Shown here in pieces: positions 46,096 through 59,600 of a DNA stretch of 64,000 nt (positions within the stretch are counted from its first letter, which is position 1; every line of letters starts with the position of its first letter). The DNA is from Botryotinia globosa (taxonomy: Eukaryota > Ascomycota > Leotiomycetes > Helotiales > Sclerotiniaceae): positions 124,001 through 188,000 of the forward strand of contig RCSZ01000001.1 of NCBI GenBank assembly GCA_014898425.1, given 5' to 3'. The notes under the pieces are model-generated. The model was not told where the DNA came from. It saw only the letters and a list, made by a program, of their open reading frames with translations, and searched no databases. A program made the position numbers and the translations under genes.

Positions 46096-47034
46096 TCATC
46101 TCCTCTTGCCTCTTTTTCCACCCTTTTGTGCAACCATACCATCATCATCTTGCAGCCTCTTCTTCCCTCGTCGTCTTACAAAAGCAAACGTAGAGCATTG
46201 CTCGGCCGTCATATTCCTCTTGCTACACTCGTTACAAGGAGGACTTCCCAAGCAATCAAATCTTTTCTTCTTTCGTTCGCATGGTGGGCATTTTGGTTTG
46301 TTTGCTCGCGTGGCATCAGTCGAGGATGGGCGCCACACGCGCTCGGGGAGCGGAGTTCGGGGTTTGCAGATGTTTGGGTCGCTTATCAATGGCACTAGTG
46401 CTTTGGGAGTAGAGACATCTAAAGCAATTTCAAGCGCGTTCTCTGCTAACTTGCGAAGTTGCCAATCTCCGAGGGCTCCAATGGGCTCTTCGTCGGAACA
46501 CTCGTTGTCTGCATCGGATCCACTGTGATCTTGAGGTTCGTTGTTGGGCGACTCGCGTAGCCGGGGTAACTCGGATGAACAGTCGGATCGTTCCGGAATG
46601 TCGATTTCGATGGGTTCAGGTGAGGGGCTCAGAATTTGAGTGATCTCGACCTCAAGGGAATCACTAGGAACTCCGGGCTCGGAAAGTACTTCATCGGGGA
46701 GATCTGTGCTGGAAAGCTGCAAGTCAAGATGGGGCGAATTGGGAAGCTCATTCTCCTGAAGTTTGTTTCCTACAGAATCTCTACCTGGAGTATGCCGAGT
46801 GACCTCCCTGCCGTAGCTTTCTTTGCATGGTGAGTTTTCGTCCGACCGCGCGTCAATGTCAGAAAGATCTTCCTCTGGAGTTTTGACTTCAGGTGTTACA
46901 CTTCCTGAAGTTCCAGGAGCACTAATTTCACAGACCTCGGTGATTGGAGATTTTTCTTCGGACCGTTCTTCAATAACTTCTTCATGCTCAGAACCCTGAA
47001 GTTGTACGTTGGAAGCTTGAATTTCGTTCTCCAT
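46096..47034 (-). CDS. Acidic protein with atypical C-terminal six-cysteine cluster
   Basis: Single-exon frame of 312 aa starting MENEIQASNVQ. Residues 1-240 are strongly acidic and Ser/Pro/Glu-rich with no predicted fold except a short helix (ALGDWQLRKLAENALEIALD, about 187-206). Residues 249-280 hold six cysteines, C-x2-C-x8-C-x5-C-x2-C-x9-C (KCPPCERKKKRFDC, GSPPCNECSKR, AEQC). Number and pairing resemble a Zn2Cys6 cluster, with the basic RKKKR stretch after the second cysteine, but the spacings differ and it sits at the C-terminus instead of the N-terminus. A basic tail (FVRRRGKKRLQ, GGKRGKRR) completes it. It could be a DNA-binding regulator with an acidic activation region, or a chromatin-associated protein. 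Confidence 0.72.
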   Translation of the reverse strand: MENEIQASNVQLQGSEHEEVIEERSEEKSPITEVCEISAPGTSGSVTPEVKTPEEDLSDIDARSDENSPCKESYGREVTRHTPGRDSVGNKLQENELPNSPHLDLQLSSTDLPDEVLSEPGVPSDSLEVEITQILSPSPEPIEIDIPERSDCSSELPRLRESPNNEPQDHSGSDADNECSDEEPIGALGDWQLRKLAENALEIALDVSTPKALVPLISDPNICKPRTPLPERVWRPSSTDATRANKPKCPPCERKKKRFDCLGSPPCNECSKRNMTAEQCSTFAFVRRRGKKRLQDDDGMVAQKGGKRGKRR

Positions 47035-50000
47035 CTTTGGGTTACAGAAGAGAAAGGCTGACGAATCAAGAAAGGTGGAAGGGGCAGCACGCGCGTATAT
47101 AAGTATTACACAGCGTCAAAAGCGAGATATCAATGAATCATTATGTGGTAGAACCAAGCAATCGCACCGAAAGGCAGCCTCAATGCACCTTTGACTAGTG
47201 GATATGCTGTCGGCAGCATATCGAGTTTATTCTACCCATGCTATGATATTTCCTTGATGATTCTTGCGATTTCATTCTGCTGGCGCACACCGGTGGTACG
47301 GGCGGGTAGACGCTTGGCGCTGGTAGCTTTTGACAAGCGACTCTTTAACTTGTCAATGCAAACAATACCCTGCCTGGCCAAAGGTGCTTTGATGAATATG
47401 GTTTGTGAGCGCAGAACAAGCATCTCAGTCCGCTCACCAGCTGAGCTCATTGTGTGAACTGAAGCTTCTTGGCAATATTTATGGTCTCATCCAAAGAGCC
47501 AATCGTTCCACGGGTAATATCTTTGTTATTCTGATCTCATTGTAACTACTAGAGCAACTGCATTAAAAATATCCTACTTTTCTCTTTTTCATCTCATAGC
47601 ATTGGAGATATCTAAGTTATCAAAGCCTACATTTAATTGAAGGAAAGCAATGAACCTGTATTTTCAAGCGTGACTTTACTTATTTCTTTCACGCTCTAAC
47701 TTGTCAATTCATCCAATCTTTCAGGTATGTATAGTCAGTAGCTATTGAAGTGTAACACAATAATGAAGGCAATAAGGTCTTGATCAGAAAGTTTTAACGA
47801 CCTAAATGCCTTATACACTGCATACTACAACCTCATAGATAACTGTGTGTAACTAACTTCCTATTGGTCTTCTTTTATTATTACTGCCCGCCGAATATTT
47901 TTTTCTCTTCCATATCTTTTTCATCGTCTCATTCATTGTCAGTGTCTTTCAATGACTCTGCTTCATCTCGCTTGATTTCCATATTCAAGGTGTTCTACAA
48001 ACTTCATGAGCTGGGTACGAGAAGCTTATGTCCGAATACTCATTTTTCATTACAACAATCATCTACCCGTTTTCTTCCCTTGCCACGAGTTTGTAAGTTC
48101 TCTTTCACGATCTATTGGGATGATAATGAAATTTTTGTATACTGTGGTATTGAATCATCTCATCCTCCTATTTTGTGGAAGCAACCAGCCGCAAAATTTT
48201 GTTTGTTCCGTCAGATATTGAGTTGGAATCGTCGGAAGGCCAGTACGGTACGGTAAGTGTGTTGGATGGCAGTGAAGCAGACAAACTCTCACACCGACTT
48301 GAGAATGGAGAAAAGAATTATCTTGATCTAGGTCTCCATTTGCTCGCACCCCGCGATGGATCTTTCCTCCGTCCAAAACCCGCTCCGGTGCTACAGTTTC
48401 GTAGGAATGAGTGGATGATCATCTCCGCAATTTGATCTTATTCGCTGTCATATTCACCAGCTCATTTTCCCACTTTCCACTGGGGTCTTGATTGTTTGAT
48501 GTCATGTTTTCATCATTAAAACCCTCGAAATCATACCCCTCGGTGAAATTTCTTGTGCTAGCTAAGTCCTTACTATGTATTTCAATATGTGTAAGGTTTG
48601 ATCATAAGAATTGAAGCTTTTGGAGAGTGAGCCTTTCATGATAGAATTCTTTAGAGTACTGTAGCCAGTGGTATTCGTCATATTGGTGAGGGGGCATATT
48701 CTTTTGGCGCGTGGTAAACAGCGACTGCTTGTAAACTGAGAAAGTGTAGATGCTGTTGAACTTAATATTTTATAGGTAGTACAGTAACAGGGGAGCCAAG
48801 CTTAATAAGAATTAGCTCAAGCCCTAAATAGAGAGCTTTCTAGAAACTATAAGTTCTGGACCTCATTGAAATCAATTATTCCAAATAGCCTCCTTTCTAA
48901 CCCCATGTTTCCACTATACCCTGTGATAGGTCATTTCTTTCACAGATATATTTTTACCTCTTGCGTCTCTACGAGTAGAAAGTCCATCCCTTCGACATGT
49001 TCTACTAACAAGTCTTAGCGTATGGAAATCGGGTTCATTTTTATATCGTCCTCCTTGTGCCTTTAAAGGGTCGTCATCGGGTATCTTATTTGAATGATCA
49101 CTGGATCATTGAAGACCAGAGAGATCTTGAGATATCAGAGTAGGTGCCCAATCTAATACTTCTTAGATAGGCCTACAATGGAAAGAGCTTACTTGCCTCT
49201 CGAATCAGCCCAGCCTATCTTGATGATTGGATAGTTTCTTTTAAGATTCCAAAAAATAGTTGATATGATATAACTGTGATACCATTCGTCATCACCTGAT
49301 GGTTCTTATCCCACTGTTACCATATCATCCCGTGTTTTGTTCACCGTGGATCTCCTACATTCAAATTTGAACAGTAAACGTTTTGCGGTGTCTAAGCGAT
49401 GATTAAAATATAAAGTTTCTTATTGCATTGTCGCTTTCCTAGCCATTTTTGGGGGGGATTCTTAGATCTGTGGTATATCGAGGCACTGAAGAATTCAATG
49501 TCTCTCAGAAAACACGTTGATTAAGGGCTGGAAAAGTGGATTAGGTGTTTTATTAAAAGCTATATACAATGGAGTTGACTATATCAATCGCTTTAATTAA
49601 GTGATACACCTGATGCTCTTAGCGTGCTTTCTCTTCCCTTCTGAGCGCCCGTTCGGAATGATATTTTGATTTATTACCAAATTAGGACTGGTGTAGTAAT
49701 TTAGCCTCAGTTTTGTATGTAGGGGTTTATGTAGTGTAGATGAATACTTTATTTATATATGCTGGTCTAAGCTCTATTACATTTGTTAGAGAATATTGTA
49801 TAAATTGCTACAGGTTTTTAAATTTTGTACATCTATATTTGTGACTCGATATAGTAATATTTGTGTATTTGGTAAACTACTTTGATCAATAACATACATA
49901 GCCTTACAAAGCTAATCTAGTGTTTAATGAGATAGTATCCATAGGTTGTTCCACTAGTTGATGTTTAGTATTATTCACTTCTCGCGGGTTGAGAAGAGCA

Positions 50001-53000
50001 ATCCATCAAGCACTCTGATCATAAGACGAACTCTCGCCTCACACTGAAATCTTCATCTCATGGCCCCGCGAATGTAGTATTCTTAATGTAGTTGCAGGCG
50101 ATCAATCGTGTCCTGACTCTCATCCGAAGAGTAAATTATATCATCAACAAGATTGGATATAATGGTCATTGTTATTACTTCAATTATATGGCTTTGCTTT
50201 GTTGATCGTAATATATGTTGGATTATTCAAGACCCAAGTACGTTAGTGTATTTCAGGCTTGGAAGAATACAGGCTTTCAAGTTTCAACAGAGGTAGCCGA
50301 GGGTACACAGAGTGAGCTCAGATTAAGTTTGAGATTAAGTTGGCAGGTTTTGTGGAGTAGGCCACAAAACTCCGAGGAAAGATAATAAGAGTGTAATGCA
50401 CTGCTCCATTTACCAGATAGGGCTCAACTTTTCAGGCCTTGAGAACTTTCTTCTCTTTTCTGTGAATCCTGTTTAAATCGTTTGCTAAGTGATATTCACC
50501 CGAAATCTTGGATAACTAATCTTAGCCCCACAGACATGATAGCGAGCGAGCATATTCACATCGTATAAGGTACTCTAATGGGTTTTCAAAGAAACACAAA
50601 TTAATTCAAGTAAAACCAGTACGGACAAGCAGTATGGCTCTGACGGAAAACCCCCACAATAAAAGCTTCAGATGAATCCTTGGTCTGCCCGAGCCCATAG
50701 TCCAGACAAGATCCTCCAACTTTTGAAGTTCTCGTGTCATGTTGACCATTTAAATTACCATAATAAGGGCGTTTCAACCCCCGCCCCCCACTACAATTTT
50801 ATCTCTTTCAGACTCACTACGTCATTGCCCCTTTTTTGTAGCCTCAATTGATATTACAAATTCATACAATCGCCATCGCTCACGTCAAGCCAGTGCTAAC
50901 TGTAATCCAATCTCCTACAACTAACGTTTGTATTCGACTTAATGAAAGAACTAATTTATTTCCTTACTAATTCAACTACTATCAATCCCCTTCCGAGAAA
51001 GCCAGTCTATCTCTCGGTAATTTTTAGGATCGCGACCTGATCCAGCGACCAAGTTTCAGAGTAAAGGGTTGAGAAGAAACTGGGTTCCACTTGAAATTGT
51101 TAGACTGATGCAAGCTCAATGTATATCTAAGTAGGTATTCAAAGACTCTTGGTATTACATAACTCCAACGGTAATTCCAGTACTTCATTGTATTCACGTC
51201 TGAGTGCCTTTGAAATTACTAGCTTCAGCATGATTTCTAAAATTATATTAAATTATATGCATTATCGACAAATTGCTCTCATGCCGTCAAACATCATGCA
51301 ATTACTCTTGTACTCTAACAATCATACTTGATTTACTTTTCTACTCCTCGGATTCTATTTAGATTCTAACCTATAACAGTCAAGATTAATAGAAAAATAT
51401 GAAAAATTCAAGGGGAAAATAAAAGTATGTCTACAGAAACTATCCTCCTATTGCAGAATCTAGTCATTTCATACTAGAATTCGACCTCCTCCTATAGAAT
51501 CTATCATTCTCCAACGAAATATTATATGAAATGATTAGAATATAGCCTAAAACAACTAGATTCTATTATAGAACCTATGGAGGGTAAAAGTAAGTTGTCT
51601 TTCAATTTTGGGGTATGAGAATAATTATGTAGTGCTTCTAATAACTCCGAGCTTAAAGATTGGCAGTTCTTGAGCTTTCGGTAGTTTTAAAATCGACAAT
51701 AATTCGAATGTACCTGTATGAGCTGCATATTGACAGTAGCATCGGCACTTTAAATTCTCATGAGTAGGCCCATAACTTACTCTGTTGCGTGTCTGACGAC
51801 GCTCGGAGTTCAACAGCTTTATCAAGAACACTGCAAATGCTGGCCTCCCCGAAATGACGCGCAGTTATATACATCTTGTAATATACCAATCGCTATCTCA
51901 ACTTGAAACGAAATAATTACACGATCTTTCACTATAGACCACACACATTTGTGTCAAAAAAAAAAGTAGCGTGGCAGAAGTATCAAGGCGGAAGAAATAA
52001 GACCAGCATGAACCATGAAGTTTTAAAAGAGTAACTCAAGAACAAAAGCCAGCAAGTGGATCGTGTCCTTAAACTTTCCAAGGGTTGAGGGTAAATGAAC
52101 ATACTCTGTCCACGATCCCCTTGATGCCAAAACAGACGATTCACAGAAGAGAAATTCTTAGGTGCTGAGGTGGATACGATGTGATCATATATGGGGATCA
52201 GCATTGATAAACAGGATTGAAGAACTTTTTATGTAGTCTCAACTATTATGTGAGATTGCTGGACAGTGAGGCGGTGCTTTTCCAATACTATCGCTTAAAC
52301 ATATATTCTATCACTGTATAGCCAGCTCTTACCACCATGCACTCGTGTGATGTCCTAGAGACGAGAGAAAAGTATGGAATGCTGGAAAGACCTGCTCAAG
52401 ATTTCTCCCAGCTTATCAATTGCCAGTTCGAAAAATTCGCAACATCCCAAAGACACCGCCCTGTATGCGCTTGCCAGCAGCGTCTATCATTGCACGAATG
52501 GCCCACAACACCGCAAATCATCTCTAGCGATAGTTTGGCTTTTCGTGATAAGGGAATGTGTCAGACTGGCTTTGTTTGAAATTGTGGAGGCAGTGTAGTA
52601 GGTGGGGGGTAGGGCTTAGATATTTGGATAATAGAGTATGGTAGTTGATATAGGAGTGAGTGACACTTCCCCTCGAGATGATGCTCATTTCCAGACTGCT
52701 CTCTTCTACCCCCACTTGATTCTGGCCTCACGACTACCTTTTGAAACAACTATGGCATTGGCCAGTTGTCGCTAGAGAAAGCTGTTTTGCCCGCCTTGTG
52801 ATCTGGACAGTAGCCAATCAACCTCCAAGCAGGCGAAACACGAACTTGGATTTGAGCTTGCGTATGCTCGTGACAACAACAGCAATCATAACGTGGCCAT
52901 CTAGAATAAAAAATACCATCTCTCTCACCCTCACTGGACATGACAATGAAAGACGTCAATATCATGCCACAATCTGACAACACTCTATCCCCCATCAATA

Positions 53001-54488
53001 CCTCCTGGAAAATTTCGCAGGGATCACTTGCGCTTTGAAAAAAGTACAGCATCAGATGACGCATTGATAGCAGCTCGAAAAACTTTAATAAATTAACTGT
53101 CCGGTACATACGCCCAGTGATGAAAGAAAGACGGTGAACGACCGCGCGAACACCTTCAGGTAACATCGTTCCACCGCATACATAAACCCCAACATATCCT
53201 GATCAGAATTACCCTTTTCAATCATCCACCGATTTCTCTTTTACGCATTGATTACGAAAGGTAACACTCGGTTGTAGCATTGTCCCGCATGCATGCATGG
53301 AAAAGTTTGGAAAGTTGAAATACTATGTATGTACCAAGCATGTAGGTATGACATATGTACTCGGTGTGCGTGCCATGCAGGCAAGATTCTGATCACTAAT
53401 ACCATCTACTGTGGAAAGATGTGTACTGCAGTATCGGACCAATCTTTAACAGACTTCAATATGATTAGATCGATCGTAGGGTTACATTGAAGTTTCTTTG
53501 CGGTAACATAACGGCATAAATCTGTAATAAAGACAAACAGGAAACGACGTAGCATTACTGTACTGACAGCGAACCATGGGGTGCTCAGGTATGTTGGACA
53601 AGTTAATCGAACACACCTTTCGACATCTGTGCGTGGATTTAACTTTACGGTTTGACCCTTTGGTTTGAGGGGTAATGGGAATAGTGGATGGGCATCCCAC
53701 TTTTAGACAGACAAGCTTCAAAAGTGGAAGTGGACATTTAACGTGACATTGTCCACTTTGAGGAACATATACGATCGCCAAACAATTGGAGTAGTCTATT
53801 CAGGCCATGCATTCAGCTCATGCCTCGCTCGATATGCGGGATTGCCATCGAAAATCTAACGAGTGTTCGCACAGTCCAAGGACCCTTGAGCCAAGAAATC
53901 GTAGGGGCGGGGATACCTCCGTAAAAAAGAGCGCGAATCTAAGACACCCATCTTTTGGTCTCCAGAATGTGATTAAGCGCGAAATCGAAAAGTTGAGAAA
54001 GACATGGCTGACGAATTATCCTCGGTAGAAATTACAGCAGGGTTACAGCTCACCAGGTAGACGGGATGACGCTTATCCTGATTCTAACCCCATGTCTATG
54101 CAGTTACCAGGTATAAATCTACCAGGTATAATTCTCTAGGTAGAAGCAAAGAAGAGCACTTCGGTTGCTCGTTGCCAAATTTTATAAAATTAGATAATAA
54201 AAACTAAACAATATTTTTCCTTTAAATCTATGCTTGAATGCTTGAGTGCTTCCGGCTCTACGCCATCTAGTCATGCCAAAGTACAGATGCCCAAGATCTC
54301 CCTTGCGGTTTCCATTTCTGTACTGTGTGCGTGCGTGTTCTGTTTCCCCATGCTTGCCCCCATGCTAGGCAAATGCAATGCCAGTATATCGTACATATGC
54401 GTAATTCGACAATTAGAGAGATTATCGACAACAAATTCCATACGAATCCTCCGACTGCATAGCTTTCCCATCTAAACCAACGTCTGTG
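47035..54488. other. 7.5-kb gene-poor region
   Basis: No recognisable family. Candidate frames are small: 47241-47450 minus (69 aa, basic, MSSAGERTEMLVLRSQ start), 47864-48256 plus (130 aa), 52750-53166 minus (138 aa) and 53807-54028 plus (73 aa). None shows a domain, signal peptide or convincing splice partner. Base composition is moderately AT-rich but not at RIP-island level. ACCAGGTATAAATCT/ATAATTCT-like duplicated motifs lie near 54103-54142, and alternating ATGC occurs near 53287-53297. The left end should include the promoter of the acidic protein gene. Confidence 0.5.
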
Positions 54489-56079
54489 TCAATCTGTTTT
54501 GGTTCCATTCTGGGCATTAGCATCTTGAACGTATTTCTCTCCGCTTAGCCTATACTGTTCTGCTGGTTGCTCTCGTGTAAACACAATACCGTCCAGGCTT
54601 CCCACCTCCGCAAACCTCGAAAAGTCCCCAGTCTCCCTGGTGGTACTTGCTGAATGTGGCCATGCTTGTGTCCCAGCCGGAGGCCCTGTATAAGAAGGTG
54701 CTGAATTGGGCCTTCCATCATCTGCAGCATTTCCTGCTGCGCCCCTGATATTCGCATGGTGATGCTGATGATGCATTCTCCCGTGTTGAAAAAGATGTGC
54801 AAAATTTTGTTTTCTTCGCCTTTCTTCCTTCTTTCGAGCTTTCTTTTCCTCTCTCACCTGTATCTCTTCAGCGGAAAGATCTTGTTCACCGTTTACCTGT
54901 TCGTAGTTCAGATATTTGATAACCTTGTAGAAACCCGCTGCGAGAACTGCCCCCATGAAAGGTCCTAACCCTGTACGAAAAAGTTAGTTCGTTAAAGAGA
55001 GGAGATCATCTGTGAGTAGTGTAGTAGTGCGCCAAATAGTTTCACGCAGCTAGGGTAAGGACCCAGCAGTGTACATGAAACCGGCGCAGAACTAAGCCGT
55101 GAATGAGAAAACCCACAGTAAATCCAATGATAATCCCTAAACCCTCCGATAACTTCTGCGCCAAATGCTCTAGCTGGATTCAAACCACCACCTGTCCAAG
55201 CAACGCCCATCAACTCCGCAACAAAGAGCGAGAGTCCTATCCCCACAGGTGCCACGAAGGTGACTTTAGTTTTCTCGGCTGCTAACATGAGAATGGTAAA
55301 CACTAGCTCGACAGTGAAGAACATCTCAAGGAAGAGTCCTTGGGCAATGGAAGTACCGGAGGCCAGTGCACAACTAAAGAGTACAGTGTCTCCTGGAAGG
55401 AGGCCTCGAACCGCGGCGGCAGCAGTGATAGAGGCAAGAACCTGGGCTATGAATATGAAAATCGATCTAGATGTTTGACATAAGTGAGTGTGTGATCGTC
55501 TAGAGCTTGCTAATGAACATATGGTGCAAGATAGGTGGATCAGTCAACACTGCCACCAGGATTCTAGACGAGAGGACCCCTAAATTGTTGATGTTTAGTC
55601 AGGAACTTACCTGACAGGACCCACCACACCTACAAGGCAAAGAGCTAATGTGACCTGCATATATTACTTAGCAAGATTCCTCCACCAAAGTAGTGAATCG
55701 GCTCCATCGAGGACCCGAATTCCGGAAAACTCTGTGCTCGGGCCTATTGCTGATACTCGGTGGCAATATTGCATGGAACTGTGGAACTGGATGTCCAGAC
55801 CAAAGTGGAGATACATACAGCCGGGTTAAAAAGTCCTCCACTAACACGAAAGAAGATCCAGACGTTGACGGTGAGACTGAAGCCGAAAATCAAAGCAATG
55901 TAAAGCAATTGATTTATATCAGGACTTGCAACTATCGATGCGTTTCCTTGAGATGTCTGATTGGCGGTTTGCGTTCCGCCATAAGCGAAGAAGAGGAAGA
56001 GAAATGTTCCAACGAATTCGCCGAGGAAAGCGACGAAATGATTTTTTAGACCACCATTAACATCTTTATTGGCAGCCAT
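54489..56079 (-). CDS. Aquaporin (MIP family) with long charged C-terminal tail
   Basis: Membrane channel of the major intrinsic protein family. Four exons, 55819-56079, 55611-55654 (44 nt), 55117-55466 and 54489-54970, encode 378 aa; introns are 164, 144 and 146 nt. Both half-helix signatures are present: GGLFNPAV (NPA at 85-87, split by the first intron) and GGGLNPARAFG (NPA at 198-200, Arg 201 of the selectivity filter). The second motif lacks the Asp that follows NPAR in most glycerol channels (NPARD), so a water-type pore is more likely than an aquaglyceroporin. Six hydrophobic spans are visible, ending in YHWIYWLGPFMGAVLAAGFYKVI. About 125 residues follow: acidic, then KKARKKEERRRKQ, a His-rich patch and a Ser/Pro/Gly stretch, all presumably cytoplasmic. 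Confidence 0.92.
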
Positions 56080-57516
56080 CTTGATGTCGGTAAATCTTGC
56101 TTGTGGGTATTTGAGACGAAATGTAATACTGGAGCAAATGGGAACGAAAGAATTTCTGGGGTTTTAGGAGTGAAGATTCAAGAAAATGGAAAGCAGAACA
56201 GGAAATGATTGAAGATGTCACCAGAAATTCAAAAGTACTAGCAAGAAACCTGATTTATTATTCAATTATAGAGAACAATGACATGTATACTTTCACTTTG
56301 ACTGAATGTACGCTGGTTGCAAAGTTAAAAATGTGCTTTGAACTTGATGCAACAGAGGCTGGAATTCGTGATATTTGGAGCAAGAAGGAAACATATTTAC
56401 GACAGAGGAGAAGAGAGGACGTGAGCAACAAAACTTCGTTGCCTTTCTGTCTATTTCCCATGAGCTCCATATTAACTCCTATATCACATCCGTCGGTGGA
56501 TTGATAACTGAAGCGTACGATGTAAGAAATAACATATCTTCCTTGTGTTGGGTCCGGCGATTGCAATGTGGAATTTTCTCATGGTACTAACCAGCATTTT
56601 GAAGTGATGCGTAGCCCAAGACCTTTTCGAAAGCTGAATACAGTAGCGTTCAAGACCAAGAGAAAAGGAACGTAGATTTCCAAATCTTCAGCGTGATGTG
56701 AATTACCCGATTAGGTTATGAAACCCCGAAGTTGAATTTAACAAGCACGATGAGGAATAGTCTTCATGCGAACATGGAATTCACACGCAAGAGGTATTTT
56801 GATAAAGCGTTTTTATTGATTGGAAGAAAGTAGATGTTATAAGTTCAATAAAGGCTGAATGAAAATTGGAGAGCCTGTCTCGCCTAATTTTAATTCATTA
56901 AACTTATCCAATAACAGCTAAATGATCAGAATTACTAGTTATGGCTTCGAGAATAATTAATCAATATCTATCTAAATACTAAACACTTCGCAATTTATAG
57001 CTATAATTATTGAGAGGAAAGAAAAAACAAATAGGAACTAACGATCAGTGAGAATTAATGGCCTGAGCTTTGCTTTTTCGGATGATAGGCTGAGCTCCTT
57101 GTAGGCTTGAAAGTCCTAAACAATATGTTAAATTCCAAAATTAACTCTAGAATCAGAGCATTAATTGTAGTCGTAGGGCTCAATGGCCATTCTCTTCAGC
57201 TGATTAGGGGTTAGATACGAAGAATTGCCTGTTCGAGAACGAAAATGAGATTGGGGTATGAACATCTAATTGAATTGTTCAGCCAATTGTAGACCGTGCA
57301 AGCTCGGGAAGAACGACCCCCAGTAACGGGGAGAACAATACGTTGACAACGGAAACAATTCGTCGATGTGGCATACCTTTTACGGCCCTGTTATACTACC
57401 TCAGTTACCCAACTTTCAATTTGACACCCGTGAGTATACTAATGACATTGTATCAGTTCCGATAGAGCCACAAAAGCTAGATATTTTATGAAACGTCTTC
57501 ACTTCGCGCCTTCCTA
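56080..57516. other. Intergenic region between the aquaporin and the transposon
   Basis: 1.4 kb containing the aquaporin promoter at its left end. Overlapping small frames at 56205-56590 on both strands show no family. Nothing else was recognised. Confidence 0.45.
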
Positions 57517-59471
57517 CAGATGAACCTGGCTATACGGGCACATGTCATATAGGCATCCCCTTTATACAAGCATTTTTTTTTCAATCTTTTGAAAATTTAT
57601 ATAATAAAATTGATTTGAATAAACATTTTTTTATATCAAAGATTATAGTTTCATTCATAATAATATTTTTATAAAAAAATTATTAATTTAATATAAAGCC
57701 TTCTAAAAGTATCAAAATCATTTTTATAATATTATTATTGTTATTAAAAAAGCTTATAAAATATTATAATTATAATATCCCTCAGACTTTTTATATAAAT
57801 GTATAATGTAAAGCTTTAAAAGTTTAATAAAAGGAATGAAAGCAATATTATTATATATAATAATAATCTTTTAAATTGATTCTTAAATTATACATTAAGT
57901 TTTAAATATATATAGTTTAATTTACAAAATCTTTTAAATTATCAATAAATATTTTTAAATAATCAAAAATCTTTTTATCTTGCTTTTAAAAAACCTCTAT
58001 TTGAATAACAAATATAATATAATCATTATTTTAATATAAATTTATTATTGGTAATATATTATAAATAAAACACAAGCTACATAGTTTTGATATAAACTTT
58101 TTAAATATAAAGGTTAATTTCTATTTTTTGAAAAGAATAAAGTATAATTAAATGAGTTTATATAAAATTTTAAAGTTTGTATAAATATATAGAAAAGATA
58201 TCTATTTGGAGAAGCTTTTTCAATTGAAATAGATAAAAAATCCGAAATTAGAATGATATAAATTCGATATATATGTATATAATATTATATTAATGATATT
58301 TATAATTGTAATGAAATAAATACTTTTTGAAAAGTTAGATTAAAGTATATATTTATTATTCTCGAAAAGATAGATAGAAAAAGAAATTAAGCTAAAATTA
58401 TATTCAATTTATTATAAATTCGATAGGTAATAATAAATTTCTTTTTTAGATAATAAGTATATCTAAAATCTCTAATATATTTAGAGTAATTGGAATGAAG
58501 AATTTTCATAATATAAAGGTTGAACATCAATCGAATAAAAAGACTTAAATAAAAAATAGTATCTTTTTTGAATATTTTATATAATTTGATAATTTAATAA
58601 AAGTTTAAAAAAAGAAAGGGATTTTATTAATAAATAACTTTTTAGTTTATATATTAGTATTCAAAAATGATTAATATTATTAATTATTTTATAAATATTA
58701 AAGTCGAATTTCAATTATTTAATATTATAATTAAATATTAGTTTTTGATTAAAATTTTATAACTAATTGAAAGTTTAATTTATAACATTATATTATACGT
58801 TTTATAATTAAATTTTAATCAAAACTTCAACTATTTTTGAGAGTTTAGTATATTGAGATTTATTCAATAAAGAATACTAACTTAAAATAATATTAAGTTT
58901 AATATTCTATTAATGTATTAATCTAGATTTATTTTTTATAATATTATTGAATATATAGGAGAAATCAGAGAAAGGACTGAAGGTATTATGATTGATTTTA
59001 ATATAGTGATTATATATAATCAATATTATTATTATTATATTTAATATATATAAAAAATTCTATTCAGAGTATATAATTAATAAAGAAAATGATTTGAATT
59101 TATTTATTAATATAATTGTGATAGAAAAAGAAATAGTAAAACAAAATAAAGAAGATATAAATTAATTTGTTAAAAAAAGATTATTAATAATATTTAAGTT
59201 TTCGGTGTAATCAAACTTTTAACTTTATATCAGGAATAGTAGGATATTAAAGATTCATATTTTAAAAGATTATTAAAATAAAAAGAATAAAAATTTATAT
59301 TAAAAATGATTGTAGAATATTACAATAAAGTTTATTATTAGAATATTTAATAAAGAAAATTGAAATTATTTAGAATTGATATTTTATTATCTAACATTTA
59401 TATGCAGGAAACCCCTTTATATAGGCATTTAAGCCCTGAAATTTTTAGGCCCTTATAGCTAGGTTCATCTG
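57517..59471. mobile_element. RIP-degraded Tc1/mariner-type DNA transposon, 1,955 bp
   Basis: Starts CAGATGAACCTGGCTATA at 57517 and ends in its inverse at 59471; over the first 23 bases the two ends differ at two positions. A second block of inverted similarity (ATAGGCAT...CCCCTTTATA) lies just inside. TA dinucleotides flank it at 57515-57516 and 59472-59473, the target duplication of this superfamily. The length is what is expected for a full fungal Fot1/pogo-like or Tc1-like element with one transposase gene. The interior is extremely AT-rich with stop codons in every frame, so the transposase cannot be read and the subfamily is unassigned. Confidence 0.85.
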
Positions 59472-59600
59472 TACTATATGGCTAGTGGGCATTAAAACAT
59501 GCGAGTTCTGGAGGAAGTTTTGAGCACATTTCTTGGACTTTCATAATTCACCTAGTATTAGATACACATCAAATAGAAAAGAGGATATGAAGTTATCATA

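Noticed and set aside
48175..48435. Plus-strand 86-codon frame with an internal GTAAGT
   Set aside because: The only acceptor nearby would make a 20-nt intron, and the product matches nothing recognised.
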